Source of the DNA: Flavobacteriaceae bacterium PS02338
GTDB lineage: Bacteria > Bacteroidota > Bacteroidia > Sphingobacteriales > Sphingobacteriaceae
Direction: 5' to 3'
NCBI GenBank assembly: GCA_029959615.1
Contig: JASCOD010000011.1
Location: forward strand, 62,001 to 126,000
Length of the DNA stretch: 64,000 bases
This document shows, piece by piece, positions 18,105-27,856 of this stretch. A program made the position numbers and the translations under genes. Under the pieces are notes generated by a model. It was not told the origin of the DNA. It did no database searches and saw only the letters and a list, made by a program, of their open reading frames with translations. The number at the start of each line of letters is the position of its first letter. The stretch's first letter is position 1.

Positions 18105-19286
18105 ATGAAAAACACTTTTTTTCTAGCTTCAATTTTACTTTTTCTAACTGCTTGCGTACCCATAAAGGCAGTGAGATATTTAATTCCTGATTTGGGTGAT
18201 AGTGCTAAGTTCGAAAACGTAACTATCCAGAAATCTGCAGTTCCATTTTATTTCAAGAATAACTTTCCGAATAAGATTTACGATTCGCTAAAAACACATT
18301 TAGATACTTCATTAGTAGGTACAAAAACAAATGTTTTCTTGGTAATTAAAAACGATAGCATCATCTACCAATACCTATCAGAGGGAAATTCTTTAGCGGT
18401 GAGGCAACCCAGCTTCTCGATGGCTAAATCTTTTGTAGGGACTTTGATGGGCATATCGGTAGATCGTGGAGAAATTAAATCGACGGATGAGTTGGTGATT
18501 AACTACTTGCCGGAGCTAGCTAAAAATGATGAACGTTTCAAAAGATTAACTATACAACAGGTGTTGGATATGCGCAGTGGATTTGATTTTAAAGAACGGT
18601 CTTTTAGTCCATTTTCGCAGATAACCCGCAGTTACTATGGTGCCAATTTGAAAAAGATAGTTGGTAAACTAAAGATGAAGAACGAACCGGGAAAGGTTTT
18701 CGAATATCAAAGTATCAATACGCAGGTGCTGGCTTTTATTTTGGAGAAAGCAACTGGTAAAGGTTTACAAGAGTTAATGCAAGAGCGTTTGTGGAAACCA
18801 CTAGGTGCTGAAAGCGATGCTTTGTGGAGTTTGGATAAGGATGAAAATATCAAAGCATTTTGCTGCATCAGTGCCACAGCTTTAGACTTTGCAAAAATTG
18901 GAAGACTTTACCTCAATAGCGGTAATTGGGAAGGTAAACAATTGGTTTCTAAAAGATGGGTTGATATAACAACCAACCCTGATACTTTAACCAAATTGAG
19001 GTACAAGAATCAATTTTGGGCCACCAGAGATTTCAAGTTCTTCAAAGATTCGATTAGTACGGTAAATGCTTTGGTTAAAGATAAATTGGATTATCCAGTA
19101 GAGAGAAATACTGATGGTAGATATTTCTACGCAAAGAAAGTTTACGACTATAAGGCGCAAGGAATGTTCGGACAATCTGTTTACGTGAACCCTCAAAACC
19201 ATGTAATTATTGTGCGATTGGGAGATAGACAGAAAAAGGTAAACCTTCATCGTTTTGTGCAAGAAGTAGGAAGGAGTGTGAAGTAA
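18105..19286 (+). CDS. Serine hydrolase of the beta-lactamase (class C) / 6-aminohexanoate hydrolase type, lipoprotein
   Basis: A 393-residue protein with a lipoprotein signal (LLFLTAC, Cys17). The nucleophile motif SxxK is SMAK (Ser105, Lys108), and the second element is YQS at Tyr201, where class C enzymes have YxN. Further family marks are LTIQQVLDMRSGFDF, PGKVFEYQS and the late MFGQSVYVNP stretch, close to the Gly-rich final strand of EstB/NylB-like hydrolases. It probably acts as an esterase, amidase or D-amino peptidase anchored facing the periplasm; true beta-lactamase activity is not implied. It stands alone and is followed by a repeat hairpin. Confidence 0.85.
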   Translation: MKNTFFLASILLFLTACVPIKAVRYLIPDLGDSAKFENVTIQKSAVPFYFKNNFPNKIYDSLKTHLDTSLVGTKTNVFLVIKNDSIIYQYLSEGNSLAVRQPSFSMAKSFVGTLMGISVDRGEIKSTDELVINYLPELAKNDERFKRLTIQQVLDMRSGFDFKERSFSPFSQITRSYYGANLKKIVGKLKMKNEPGKVFEYQSINTQVLAFILEKATGKGLQELMQERLWKPLGAESDALWSLDKDENIKAFCCISATALDFAKIGRLYLNSGNWEGKQLVSKRWVDITTNPDTLTKLRYKNQFWATRDFKFFKDSISTVNALVKDKLDYPVERNTDGRYFYAKKVYDYKAQGMFGQSVYVNPQNHVIIVRLGDRQKKVNLHRFVQEVGRSVK

Positions 19287-19296
19287 GGATTATTTT

Positions 19297-19389
19297 AAAC
19301 ACCGCCAGGTCTTCGACCACCCTCTAAAAGAGGGGAAGATATAGTGCCATTCTCCTCTTTTAGAGGGGTGCCCAACGGGCGGGGTGTTT
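19297..19389. repeat. Palindromic intergenic repeat (AAACACCGCC ... GGCGGGGTGTTT)
   Basis: The outer ends AAACACC/GGTGTTT and the inner arms CCTCTAAAAGAGGGGA / TCCTCTTTTAGAGGGG form nested inverted repeats. It lies between the serine hydrolase and the MFS transporter. It may serve as a terminator but lacks a clean T-tract. Confidence 0.7.
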
Positions 19390-19538
19390 AGTGGTTTTGC
19401 TGTTTATCTAGAGAATACTTGCTTTCATTGCTTCAAAAGTAATCATTGTGTTAAAATAATAAATAGCAAGTGTGTGAGGTGGTTTTATTGTAGGTTTTTA
19501 CAGACCTTTGCAGAAAATTTAATCCCCGCCGTTCTTTC

Positions 19539-20723
19539 ATGTCAACAATTGCAGATAGTTCCGATTTATCCATTAAAGAAACTTCTAAATATAGTAAGAA
19601 GACCATCCGTTTAGCGGTGTCTCTTTTTTACTTTGGTCAAGGTTTAGTATTTGCCAGTTGGGCTAGTCGCATCCCAGATTTAAAAGCTGCTTTAAATCTT
19701 TCTGATGCTGCCTTGGGAAGTATTTTATTAGCCTTGCCTATTGGTCAGTTAATTACTATGCCAATTTCTGGGCGCTTGGTGGCAATTTTTGGAAGTAAGA
19801 GGATTCTCACTTTGGCGACACCTTTTTATGCGCTTTGCTTAACCAATTTGGCTTTGGCTACGCAGGGTTGGCATTTAGCTTTCTTTTTACTCTTATTCGG
19901 TATCTCTGGAAACCTTTGTAATATCGCATTAAATACGCAGGCCGTTACCGCCGAAGGTCATTATGGTAAACCGATCATGTCTTCGTTTCACGGTTCGTGG
20001 AGTTTGGGGCTTTTTACAGGTGCCTTATTAGGCTTGTTGATGATGAACTTACACCTAACTACCAGTACTCATTTCTGGATCATTGCTCCTTTGGCTTGGA
20101 CTCATATATTTATTAACCATCGTTTTTTACTGATTGGCAAAGCCGCACAAAAGGAGAAGCCGAAGTTGTTAATGAAACCACAAGGGATGTTGGTCCAGTT
20201 GGGAATTATTGCTTTTTGCAGTATGGCTACCGAGGGTGCATTGATGGATTGGAGCGGTGTTTATTTTAAAGAAATTGTGCATGCACCAGCCAAATGGGTA
20301 ATTTTAGGTTATGCTTCTTACTCGGCAATGATGACTGTTGGTCGTTTTATAGGCGACAAGTTTATTGCCTCTTACGGACGAAAAAAGATGCTGCAGTTTT
20401 GTGGTATACTGGTTTCGGCTGGGATGTTTTTGTCTGTGGCATTTCCTTATCTGGCCGTTGCAACTATTGGCTTCATGATGGTTGGTATTGGTGTGTCTGT
20501 AATTATTCCTATGATTTACACTATTGCAGGTAATAATGATAAAATGCCTTCCAGCCTAGCTATTGCAATGGTTTCTAGCATTGGTTATTTTGGTTTCTTG
20601 ATGGGGCCTCCGTTGATTGGTTATATTTCTGAGTTATTTAACCTTCGTTATTCATTTGCGGTGGTAGGTTGCTTCGGTATTTTGATTAGTTTATTGGTAC
20701 GTAAGATTAGTGCGATAAGATAA
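19539..20723 (+). CDS. MFS transporter, YbjJ-like
   Basis: A 394-residue integral membrane protein with about 12 hydrophobic helices in two halves around a central loop (KAAQKEKPKLLMKP). The N-terminal FGQGLVFASWASRIPDLKAAL and FHGSWSLG elements and the loop MATEGALMDWSGVYF resemble the E. coli YbjJ branch of the major facilitator superfamily. The substrate is unknown. The N-terminal 20 residues before the first helix are polar, so a later start is possible, though no good alternative Met is available before the helix. The gene appears monocistronic. Confidence 0.85.
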   Translation: MSTIADSSDLSIKETSKYSKKTIRLAVSLFYFGQGLVFASWASRIPDLKAALNLSDAALGSILLALPIGQLITMPISGRLVAIFGSKRILTLATPFYALCLTNLALATQGWHLAFFLLLFGISGNLCNIALNTQAVTAEGHYGKPIMSSFHGSWSLGLFTGALLGLLMMNLHLTTSTHFWIIAPLAWTHIFINHRFLLIGKAAQKEKPKLLMKPQGMLVQLGIIAFCSMATEGALMDWSGVYFKEIVHAPAKWVILGYASYSAMMTVGRFIGDKFIASYGRKKMLQFCGILVSAGMFLSVAFPYLAVATIGFMMVGIGVSVIIPMIYTIAGNNDKMPSSLAIAMVSSIGYFGFLMGPPLIGYISELFNLRYSFAVVGCFGILISLLVRKISAIR

Positions 20724-21221
20724 AGAGTAGTCAGGAATCAGATTAGGAGTTAGGTGTTAGTAGGATGATTTGCTATTCTCTACTTTTTAAGAAGAGATCC
20801 CGATTTATCGGGAGAGAGGTTCGTTTAAATTTCCTTGTCATTTAACCCAAATCTTAGCTATTCATTGTTCTCCATTGTCTTTTGGTACTAATGAACTTGT
20901 GGCGCTTCAATCTCTCGAAAAGGGAGATAACTAAATTCTTCCATAATCAATTTCAACCTATTAACGCTCAATTAGATTGACGTGTTGTTAGAGAGGAACA
21001 GGTCTGAGTTAAATAAACGGGATCAGCGGAAAGCCCGACTAGCTTTAAACGAAGCTGATGGTTTTGCTTTTCGAGAGCAATACTATCATTTTCTAAACAC
21101 TCCCGCCGCCCTTTGTGCACCTCCTGAAGTATTAGGACAAACTCTCTAAAAGAAGGAAATAAAAAAGTCCCGATAACAATTTGCTATCGGGACTGGCTTT
21201 ATTGTGTGTTGGGAAAAATTC
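20724..21221. other. Gene-free gap with degenerate repeats
   Basis: No gene is seen. Near 20800 there is a CCCGATTTATCGGG mini-hairpin followed by GAGAGAGG. Around 20910-21090 degenerate pieces such as CTCTCGAAAAGGGAGA and AAAGCCCGACT resemble those before lpdA. The right end holds the terminator of the efflux operon. Confidence 0.55.
21161..21194 (-). terminator. Intrinsic terminator of the RND efflux operon
   Basis: A 9-bp perfect stem GTCCCGATA / TATCGGGAC (21167-21175 with 21185-21193) is followed on the minus strand by a run of six T. It lies 28 bases after the RND permease stop codon. Confidence 0.85.
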
Positions 21222-24200
21222 TTAGTGGTGTTGCTCCCACTCATTTACATCTTTGTGGTCGTAAGGTTCAACCATTAACTCTTCAATGGTTTTTCCTTTT
21301 TTGTTGAAACCAAATCTCTCTAAAAGATTATCGAAAATTTGGTACATCACTGGTACAACTACCAAGGTTAAGAAGAGCGAACTGGTTAAACCTCCAATGA
21401 TTACCCATGCCAAACCATTTTTCCAGTCGGCACCGGCACCACTTGCCAACGCAATAGGTAGCATACCGATTACCATGGCAATAGTTGTCATTAAAATTGG
21501 ACGTAAACGAGCGTGGTTAGCTAAGATTAAGGCTTCATGAGTAGTTTTGCCTTGTGCTTTCATTTGGTTGGTAAAATCCACCAAGATAATCGCATTCTTT
21601 GCTACTAGACCCATTAGCATAATGAAACCAAGGATAGTGAAGATACCTAAAGCGTTGTTGGTTAATGCTAATGCAAGCAAGGCTCCAATTAATGCTAGTG
21701 GTAAAGAGAACATTACCACAAAAGGATAAACAAAGCTATCATATAGTGCCACCATGATCAAATAAACCAAGATAATTGCAGCTAACAAGGCGATTCCCAA
21801 AGTACCGAAACCTTCGCTTTGGTTTTCCTGATCACCAGCCCAATAGAAGCTAATACCAGCAGGTGTTTTCATTTTATCTAACTCCGTTTGGAAGTCTGTA
21901 ACTACAGATCCTGTTGGTCTGCCCACTGTTTGTGCTTTAACCGTTACCGAAGTAGATTTATTTAAACGCTCTAATAAACTTGGTCCAGAACCTTCTTTAA
22001 TCTCCGCAAATTGCGAAAGTTTGATTTGCTGACCAGCTTGATTTACGAAGATCAGGTTACGTACATCGTCAATATCCTTGCGGTCGAAATCTTGGTACTG
22101 AATATTAATATCGTACTCGTATTCACCTTGACGGAATTTGCCGTCTGTATTACCCGCAAAAGCAGTTTGCATGGTAGAACCTACTGTTGATAGGTTTAAG
22201 CCCAATGCCGACATCTTATCGCGATCTACTTTTACGTTAATCTCTGGAGTTCCTTTCTCTACCGAAAGTTTGGTTTGCGTAGCACCTGGAACTTTTTCTA
22301 GCACGTCCTTAGCTTTCTCAGCAAAGGCCATTACGCTATCTAAATCAGAACCCAATACCACAAACTGAATAGGAGCATCATCTGCTGTTCCTAAAATACC
22401 AATTGGAACGGTTTTAATTTTGGCACCTACTAATATTTTCTCTAGCTCACGAGTATAGGTGGTAGAAATAATATCAGAAGAAACGTTGTTGCGTTCTGGT
22501 TTATCAACCAACTTCACGTTGATTTCAGATTTATAAGCAGTAGCAGTTGTACCGCCCATTCCTTCGCTTGATTGTCCAACCGTAGTAATCATTTGAACAA
22601 TTTCCTTTTTATCGCTCAAATAGTTTTCAGCTTTTTGAGTATATAAGTTGGTTTGTTCTAAAGAAACGTCCTTAGGCATCTCGATTTGTAACAAGAATTC
22701 TCCTTTATCAGATTTAGGGAAGAACTCGAAACCGATGTATCCGCCAGCTAGTAAACCGCAAGAAGATATTAGCAAAATAAACATTCCAACTATGGTCTTT
22801 ATCTTGTTTTTTAGCGTCCAGTTCAGAAGGTTTGTAATCCAGTTGGTGAATTTATGTAGTTGTTTTTCGAACCAAAGGATAAACTTGCCAAAAGCATTTT
22901 TACCTTCGATACGCTCTAACTTACCAAAGCGAGAGAAAATTAACGGCACAATAGTAAATGAAGCTACCAACGATAATAAGGTGGAAATAATTACTACCAC
23001 ACAGAATTGACGTAAGATATTAGCTACCATACCTGTACTTATTGCGATAGGGAAGAACACTACCACAATTACGAAAGTGATGGATACTACGGTAAAACCA
23101 ATTTCACGTGTTCCGTCTATAGCAGCACGCACCTTGTTTTTACCCATCTCCATGTGACGTTGGATATTTTCCAAAACTACAATCGCATCATCCACCAAAA
23201 TACCTACTACTAGAGATAAGCCTAGTAACGACATCAAGTTTAGGGTATAGCCAAACATGGAAATACCAATGAAGGTAGCAATTAAGGATGCGGGAATGGA
23301 AACCATTACAATAATCGCATTACGCAAACTATGTAAGAAGAAAAGCATTACCACGGCTACCAATATAACCGCTAAAATTAAATCGTGGATTACCGCATCA
23401 GCAGACTGTAAGGTATAAACCGAACTGTCGTTTACAATTTTAATATCTAAGCCTATGTTTTTGTAGTCGGCTTTCAGTTTTTCGATAATTGCCTTAGTTC
23501 CCTCACTTACGGTTACCGCATTGGCATCACTTTGCTTAATGATTTGTAAAGCGATAGAGTTAGCTCTGTTGATACGGGCAATTTTCTCAGTTTCTTTTTG
23601 TGTGTCCTGTACATCGGCAATGTCTCCTAAACGGATTTGAGCACCATCTTTAGCAGTAGTAACTACCAAGTTGCGCATTTCTTCTACATTGGCATACTTA
23701 CCAGATAAACGTACCAAAATGTCTTGTGCTTTGGTTTTTACGCTACCAGTAGGGAAGTCTAAGTTAGAAGCCAAAATCGCTTGTTGAACGCTAGGTACAG
23801 ATAAACCGTAACCTTGCATTTTTTTAGCATCTAAAGCCACTTTGATTTCACGTTCAGAACCACCAATTAGGTTAACCTGTGCCACACCAGATACACGAGA
23901 AATGATTGGTGCAATACGTTTGTCCATCAAATCGTAGAACGAAATATCGTCCATGTTGCCAGATGCAGACATGGTGATTACAGGAAAATCATCCAAAGAG
24001 AATTTACTTAACGACGGTTGCTTCACGTCGTCTGGTAGATCGGCCAAGATGGCATTTACTTTCCTTTGTGCATCATTCAGGGCAATATCTATTTGTGCTT
24101 TATCGGTTAGGGTGATAATTACCACCGATAAGCTTTCATAAGAGTTTGCATTAATTTTCTTGATGTTTTCCATCGAAGAAACCGCATCCTCAATTTTCTT

Positions 24201-24392
24201 GGTAACGGTACTTTCTACCTCATTTGGCGAAGCGCCTGGGTAAATCGTTGAGATAGATACAACGTTTGGCGAGAACTTCGGTAAAAGCTCGTATCCTAAC
24301 GAGAAATAACTCAGTAGACCCAGTAAGGTTAATGCGGTAAAAACCACAATTACCAGCGAAGGTCTTTTTATGGATATGTCAGTAATTTTCAT
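21222..24392 (-). CDS. RND efflux pump inner-membrane permease (AcrB/HAE1 type)
   Basis: A 1056-residue protein, the normal RND length. It has the first helix after ITDISIKRP, the periplasmic porter strands GASPNEVESTVT, the TM4 proton-relay Asp pair in VGILVDDAIVVLEN, and the duplicate TM region GFIMLMGLVAKNAIILVDF. Two large periplasmic loops and 12 helices are apparent. It would export hydrophobic or amphiphilic compounds using the proton gradient, docked to the adaptor and outer-membrane factor encoded just upstream. It is the last gene of a four-gene minus-strand unit (tetR, tolC-like, adaptor, permease). The 158-bp gap before it contains a REP-like palindrome. Confidence 0.96.
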   Translation of the reverse strand: MKITDISIKRPSLVIVVFTALTLLGLLSYFSLGYELLPKFSPNVVSISTIYPGASPNEVESTVTKKIEDAVSSMENIKKINANSYESLSVVIITLTDKAQIDIALNDAQRKVNAILADLPDDVKQPSLSKFSLDDFPVITMSASGNMDDISFYDLMDKRIAPIISRVSGVAQVNLIGGSEREIKVALDAKKMQGYGLSVPSVQQAILASNLDFPTGSVKTKAQDILVRLSGKYANVEEMRNLVVTTAKDGAQIRLGDIADVQDTQKETEKIARINRANSIALQIIKQSDANAVTVSEGTKAIIEKLKADYKNIGLDIKIVNDSSVYTLQSADAVIHDLILAVILVAVVMLFFLHSLRNAIIVMVSIPASLIATFIGISMFGYTLNLMSLLGLSLVVGILVDDAIVVLENIQRHMEMGKNKVRAAIDGTREIGFTVVSITFVIVVVFFPIAISTGMVANILRQFCVVVIISTLLSLVASFTIVPLIFSRFGKLERIEGKNAFGKFILWFEKQLHKFTNWITNLLNWTLKNKIKTIVGMFILLISSCGLLAGGYIGFEFFPKSDKGEFLLQIEMPKDVSLEQTNLYTQKAENYLSDKKEIVQMITTVGQSSEGMGGTTATAYKSEINVKLVDKPERNNVSSDIISTTYTRELEKILVGAKIKTVPIGILGTADDAPIQFVVLGSDLDSVMAFAEKAKDVLEKVPGATQTKLSVEKGTPEINVKVDRDKMSALGLNLSTVGSTMQTAFAGNTDGKFRQGEYEYDINIQYQDFDRKDIDDVRNLIFVNQAGQQIKLSQFAEIKEGSGPSLLERLNKSTSVTVKAQTVGRPTGSVVTDFQTELDKMKTPAGISFYWAGDQENQSEGFGTLGIALLAAIILVYLIMVALYDSFVYPFVVMFSLPLALIGALLALALTNNALGIFTILGFIMLMGLVAKNAIILVDFTNQMKAQGKTTHEALILANHARLRPILMTTIAMVIGMLPIALASGAGADWKNGLAWVIIGGLTSSLFLTLVVVPVMYQIFDNLLERFGFNKKGKTIEELMVEPYDHKDVNEWEQHH

Positions 24393-24458
24393 TTTTTTCT
24401 TTTTTATAGACGGACATCATCCGTCTGTACTGCGTAATTAGTATTGCTTATTCATTGC

Positions 24459-24544
24459 CGTCATTGCGAGGTACGAAGCAATCTTACAACTTTAGGAGAC
24501 ATTTATACAACCGCTTTAGGATTGCTTCGTGCCTCGCAATGACG
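24459..24544. repeat. REP-like palindrome, CGTCATTGCGAGG family, copy 3, inside the efflux operon
   Basis: The left arm CGTCATTGCGAGGTACGAAG and the right arm ending CCTCGCAATGACG are inverted copies. It fills most of the gap between the adaptor and permease genes of one transcription unit. Confidence 0.85.
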
Positions 24545-24550
24545 ATAGTG

Positions 24551-25618
24551 TTACTTAATAATCGTAACCGGAGTACCTTCTGTTAAGTTGATTTGTCCAC
24601 TTGTAATAACGGTTTCTCCTTCTTTCAAGCCTTCTAAAATCTCTACGTTGTCTCCCAAAATACGACCAGAAACTACTTTACGGGTTTCGGCAGTGTTTTT
24701 AGATTTGTTTAAAACGTAAACTTCATTACTGCTTACACTACCCACAAATGCAGTACGAGGAACTAAAATAGCTGGTGTTTGCTTAGGGAATTTGAACATT
24801 GCTGTACCATACATACCCGCTTTTAAACTATTTTTTACATTGTTGGCTACTTCGATCTCAATAGGAAAGTTTAAAGTTTCATCAGCTTTTGCTGCAATAA
24901 AAGTTACTTTACCAGAAAACTTCTCTGTAGGGAAAACAGAAGACTGGATCTGAACAGCATCTCCATTTTTCAAGTTGGCTACTTGACCTTCGTTAACGTT
25001 TACCTTTAATTTCAATTTAGAAACATCAACCAACTCAAACAACTGTGTACCTTGAGCGGTAACAAATGCACCAACTTCGATATACTTTTTGTTTACAATT
25101 CCATTGATTGGTGATTTGATGTTGGCATCACTTAATCTTCTTTGAGAAGCTTGTAAGCGTAGTTTCGCATTTTGAGTAGCTAATTTAGCTTGATCTAACT
25201 GTTGTTGTGTAACCCCACCAGTTGCATAAGAACTTTGGTATCTTGCCTCATCTTTTAATGCATTTTGGTAAGCAGCTTCAGCAGTTTCTCTATCTGTATT
25301 GATAATCTCAGCATCTATACGAGCTAAAACTTGTCCTTTACTTACGCGATCGCCTTCCGATACAAATATTTTAGTTACACGGCCAGCATTTTCTGATAAG
25401 AAGTTTAGCTCTTGTTGAGGTGCAAAATTTCCGTTTGCAGTAAAATCTAAATTAATCTCTTTACGTTCAACGTTTGCGGTTTTCACAGCAACAGCACCAC
25501 TGCCTTTGGCAATAAAATCTGTTGTTTCCTGTGCTTTCTTTTTATTGTTGTTTAATACATAGGCAATTGCACCCAGCACCACAACTAATACGACGATTAT
25601 AGTTATTACTCTTTTCAT
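24551..25618 (-). CDS. RND efflux periplasmic adaptor (membrane fusion protein)
   Basis: A 355-residue protein. An N-terminal membrane anchor (ITIIVVLVVVLGAIAYVL) is followed by the split lipoyl domain (GRVTKIFVSEGDRVSKGQVLARID and SPINGIVNKKYIEVGAFV, each read across its strand), an alpha-helical hairpin (ETAEAAYQNALKDEARY) and beta-barrel and membrane-proximal domains. It bridges the inner-membrane permease and the outer-membrane channel. The C-terminus LKEGETVITSGQINLTEG is typical. The gene starts 18 bp after the outer-membrane factor gene, so the two are likely co-transcribed. Confidence 0.94.
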   Translation of the reverse strand: MKRVITIIVVLVVVLGAIAYVLNNNKKKAQETTDFIAKGSGAVAVKTANVERKEINLDFTANGNFAPQQELNFLSENAGRVTKIFVSEGDRVSKGQVLARIDAEIINTDRETAEAAYQNALKDEARYQSSYATGGVTQQQLDQAKLATQNAKLRLQASQRRLSDANIKSPINGIVNKKYIEVGAFVTAQGTQLFELVDVSKLKLKVNVNEGQVANLKNGDAVQIQSSVFPTEKFSGKVTFIAAKADETLNFPIEIEVANNVKNSLKAGMYGTAMFKFPKQTPAILVPRTAFVGSVSSNEVYVLNKSKNTAETRKVVSGRILGDNVEILEGLKEGETVITSGQINLTEGTPVTIIK

Positions 25619-25636
25619 TTTCTTCTTTATTTTGGT

Positions 25637-26977
25637 TTATTGTGCTAAGGTTTTGATTTCTCCTTTAGACTTAATCAATTGTATTTCGGCAATTTTATAG
25701 TTTAATAATGCTTGTGTATAGCTGTTTTGAGCTTGTGTTAAGGCATTTTCAGTATCTAAAAGATCCGTTAACGAAGCCAATCCATTATTATAGTTGTTTT
25801 GTGTACTCACGTAGATTTCTCTAGCTAACTCTGCATTTTTCTTTTGAGAATTAATCGTATTAATACTGTTTCTCAATTGAATTTTAGCGTTTTCATACGC
25901 CATGTTCAATGAGTTGGTAGTTTCTCTACGGTCTATTTCAAACTGCTTAATCTCTACATCTGCTTGTCTCACTTTAGAACGAGTTAAAAAGCCATTGAAG
26001 ATCGGAATACGTAAAGTCAAACCTATAGCAGAAGCATCGTAACCAATCGCATTACGATTAGACGTTAGGAAGTCAAATCCATTAGATTGACTATTATAAT
26101 TGTAATTTGCACTTAAAGCTAGTGTTGGGTAATATTCCGAAACGTAAGCTTTACGTTGTAAATCAAGAAGCTTTCTTTGTACATCCATCAACTTCATCTC
26201 AGTTCTGTTAGCTAAATTAACCGTGTCTACCAAAACCGGATTTTGGTTAACTTCAGTTAATTCAGAAGATGGAAGTGTGATAGGTGTATTAATAGACATT
26301 CCCATCGCAAATTTTAACTGATTTTCTAACATAGTGATGCCGTTTTCAGCTTCAGCTCTTTGTGTAATTAAATTGGTTAAATTAACATTGATACGATCTA
26401 CGTCAATTTTCTTTGCCAATCCATTTTTGTATTGATTAGCAATAATTTTCTCAACTACTTTAACATTTTTGATATTGGTGTCAATTACATTTAATTGCTG
26501 TCTGTTAACCAATACTTGATAATAGTTATTAGCCACTTGTTCAATTACTTGTTCTTGTGTAAGTTGTGCATTTAGCCTGTAGTAAGCTTCGCTTGATTTT
26601 GCAGCTTGCAAACCGGTAAATACTTGCTGATTGAACAATTGCTGAGACAATTGAACTCCAGCAACTGATACCCAAGCTTGTCCCATTGGAAATGATTGCG
26701 TTACACCATTAAAATTGGCTACTAACTGACCGATAATTGCATTGTAGGTTAAGCCTGCATTACCAGTAATCTGTGGTAAAGCTTGCGCTCTAACTTCTTG
26801 AGTTTTAAATTTACCTTTATCAATTTCTAATACAGCTTTTTTAGCGGCTGCATTATTTTCTAGAGCGTAATTCAACGCATCTTTTAACGTTACAGGCTGT
26901 TGGGCAACGCTTAATGCTGGCAAACCGATGCTGGTCATCAGCAGTAGGATCAGTTTTGCCGTTTTTATTCTAAACAT
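25637..26977 (-). CDS. TolC family outer-membrane efflux channel
   Basis: A 446-residue protein with a signal peptide ending SVAQ. Two structural repeats of long amphipathic helices and short barrel strands are visible (VTLKDALNYALENN; YYPTLALSANYNYNSQSNG; LTDLLDTENALTQAQNSY). The repeated layout matches the OEP family. It forms the outer-membrane and periplasmic tunnel of the tripartite pump with the two genes that follow. It lies 39 bp after the TetR-type gene on the same strand. Confidence 0.94.
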   Translation of the reverse strand: MFRIKTAKLILLLMTSIGLPALSVAQQPVTLKDALNYALENNAAAKKAVLEIDKGKFKTQEVRAQALPQITGNAGLTYNAIIGQLVANFNGVTQSFPMGQAWVSVAGVQLSQQLFNQQVFTGLQAAKSSEAYYRLNAQLTQEQVIEQVANNYYQVLVNRQQLNVIDTNIKNVKVVEKIIANQYKNGLAKKIDVDRINVNLTNLITQRAEAENGITMLENQLKFAMGMSINTPITLPSSELTEVNQNPVLVDTVNLANRTEMKLMDVQRKLLDLQRKAYVSEYYPTLALSANYNYNSQSNGFDFLTSNRNAIGYDASAIGLTLRIPIFNGFLTRSKVRQADVEIKQFEIDRRETTNSLNMAYENAKIQLRNSINTINSQKKNAELAREIYVSTQNNYNNGLASLTDLLDTENALTQAQNSYTQALLNYKIAEIQLIKSKGEIKTLAQ

Positions 26978-27016
26978 AGTTGATTAATTATATAATTTTT
27001 GGGTGAATGCTGTTAA

Positions 27017-27655
27017 TTAATTGTTTTTTACAAGTTCTTTTCTATCCAATAGTTCTTCGTCGTACTTATGGATTAACTTAAGCCCCTCTTTGTTACAAAT
27101 TCCAAACAAAAAATGACGAGTAATCTCTACCATGATGCTTGATAAGCTATTTTTGTTGGTATCATAGTGGCCATTTTGTGTAAAAACCACGTCTACTTGG
27201 TCTAATCTCATTCTGGTGATGATTTCAACGTTGAGATCTTGCCTGTAAAGTCCTTCCTTTATACCTCTATCTAAGTTCTCCATGATCTTTTTGCCAATTT
27301 CTTTCTCCTTAAAGGCGATGAAGTTGAGCCATGCTTCTTGATGATACTTTTGTAGATCATAAAAAAGCATAGGGTTCATCGTCGTTAAAAAGTAATCCAT
27401 GTCTTGTATGCCAAAGTAAAGCTCTTGCACAGCATTCTCAGAGGCAACAACACATTTATTCATTTGTAGGTCTTGGTTCACAATCCTATCTTTAATAAGG
27501 ATGTTAATCAATTCATTCTTATCCTTGAAGTTTTGATAGATTGTCTTTTTTGATATGCCTAAATGCTTTGCAATATCATCCATCGTTACACTTTTAAAGC
27601 CGTATTGGCAAAAAAGTTTGTCAGCTTCGTTAATGATATAATCTTTTACTTCCAA
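27017..27655 (-). CDS. TetR/AcrR family regulator of the efflux operon
   Basis: A 212-residue protein with an N-terminal TetR helix-turn-helix (TMDDIAKHLGISKKTIYQNF, about residues 24-43) and a helical C-terminal ligand domain. As first gene of the efflux unit it probably represses its own promoter. A perfect 9-bp inverted repeat overlaps that promoter at 27692-27719. The inducing ligand is unknown. Starting at ATG 27655 gives the normal spacing to the helix-turn-helix. Confidence 0.92.
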   Translation of the reverse strand: MEVKDYIINEADKLFCQYGFKSVTMDDIAKHLGISKKTIYQNFKDKNELINILIKDRIVNQDLQMNKCVVASENAVQELYFGIQDMDYFLTTMNPMLFYDLQKYHQEAWLNFIAFKEKEIGKKIMENLDRGIKEGLYRQDLNVEIITRMRLDQVDVVFTQNGHYDTNKNSLSSIMVEITRHFLFGICNKEGLKLIHKYDEELLDRKELVKNN

Positions 27656-27682
27656 TTTTATTTCCTCTCAAAAAATCCGACG

Positions 27683-27719
27683 CAAAACTATGGAAACTTT
27701 TTTTAATCTGAAAGTTTCC
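27683..27719 (-). promoter_or_regulatory. Promoter and probable TetR operator of the efflux operon
   Basis: On the minus strand a perfect -7 box TAGTTTTG (27690-27683) lies 19 bases after a -33-like TTTC. The perfect inverted repeat GGAAACTTT / AAAGTTTCC (27692-27700 and 27711-27719, 10-base spacer) covers the -33 box and spacer, the expected position for autorepression. Confidence 0.65.
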
Positions 27720-27856
27720 GTTGCAATTTTTTATTGGCTTTTGCTAATTTACATTTGAAAGACAAATCTCGTTTAGGTTCAGATAATTGCCCTGCTTGTT
27801 TCAAATGGTGAATCTAATTTGTAAATCATTGTTACATTTGCAATAAAAATAGCTTT

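Noticed and set aside
18105..19286. Resistance-type class C beta-lactamase
   Set aside because: The SxxK motif is present but the YxN element reads YQS and the lipoprotein layout fits esterase/6-aminohexanoate hydrolase-like proteins better.
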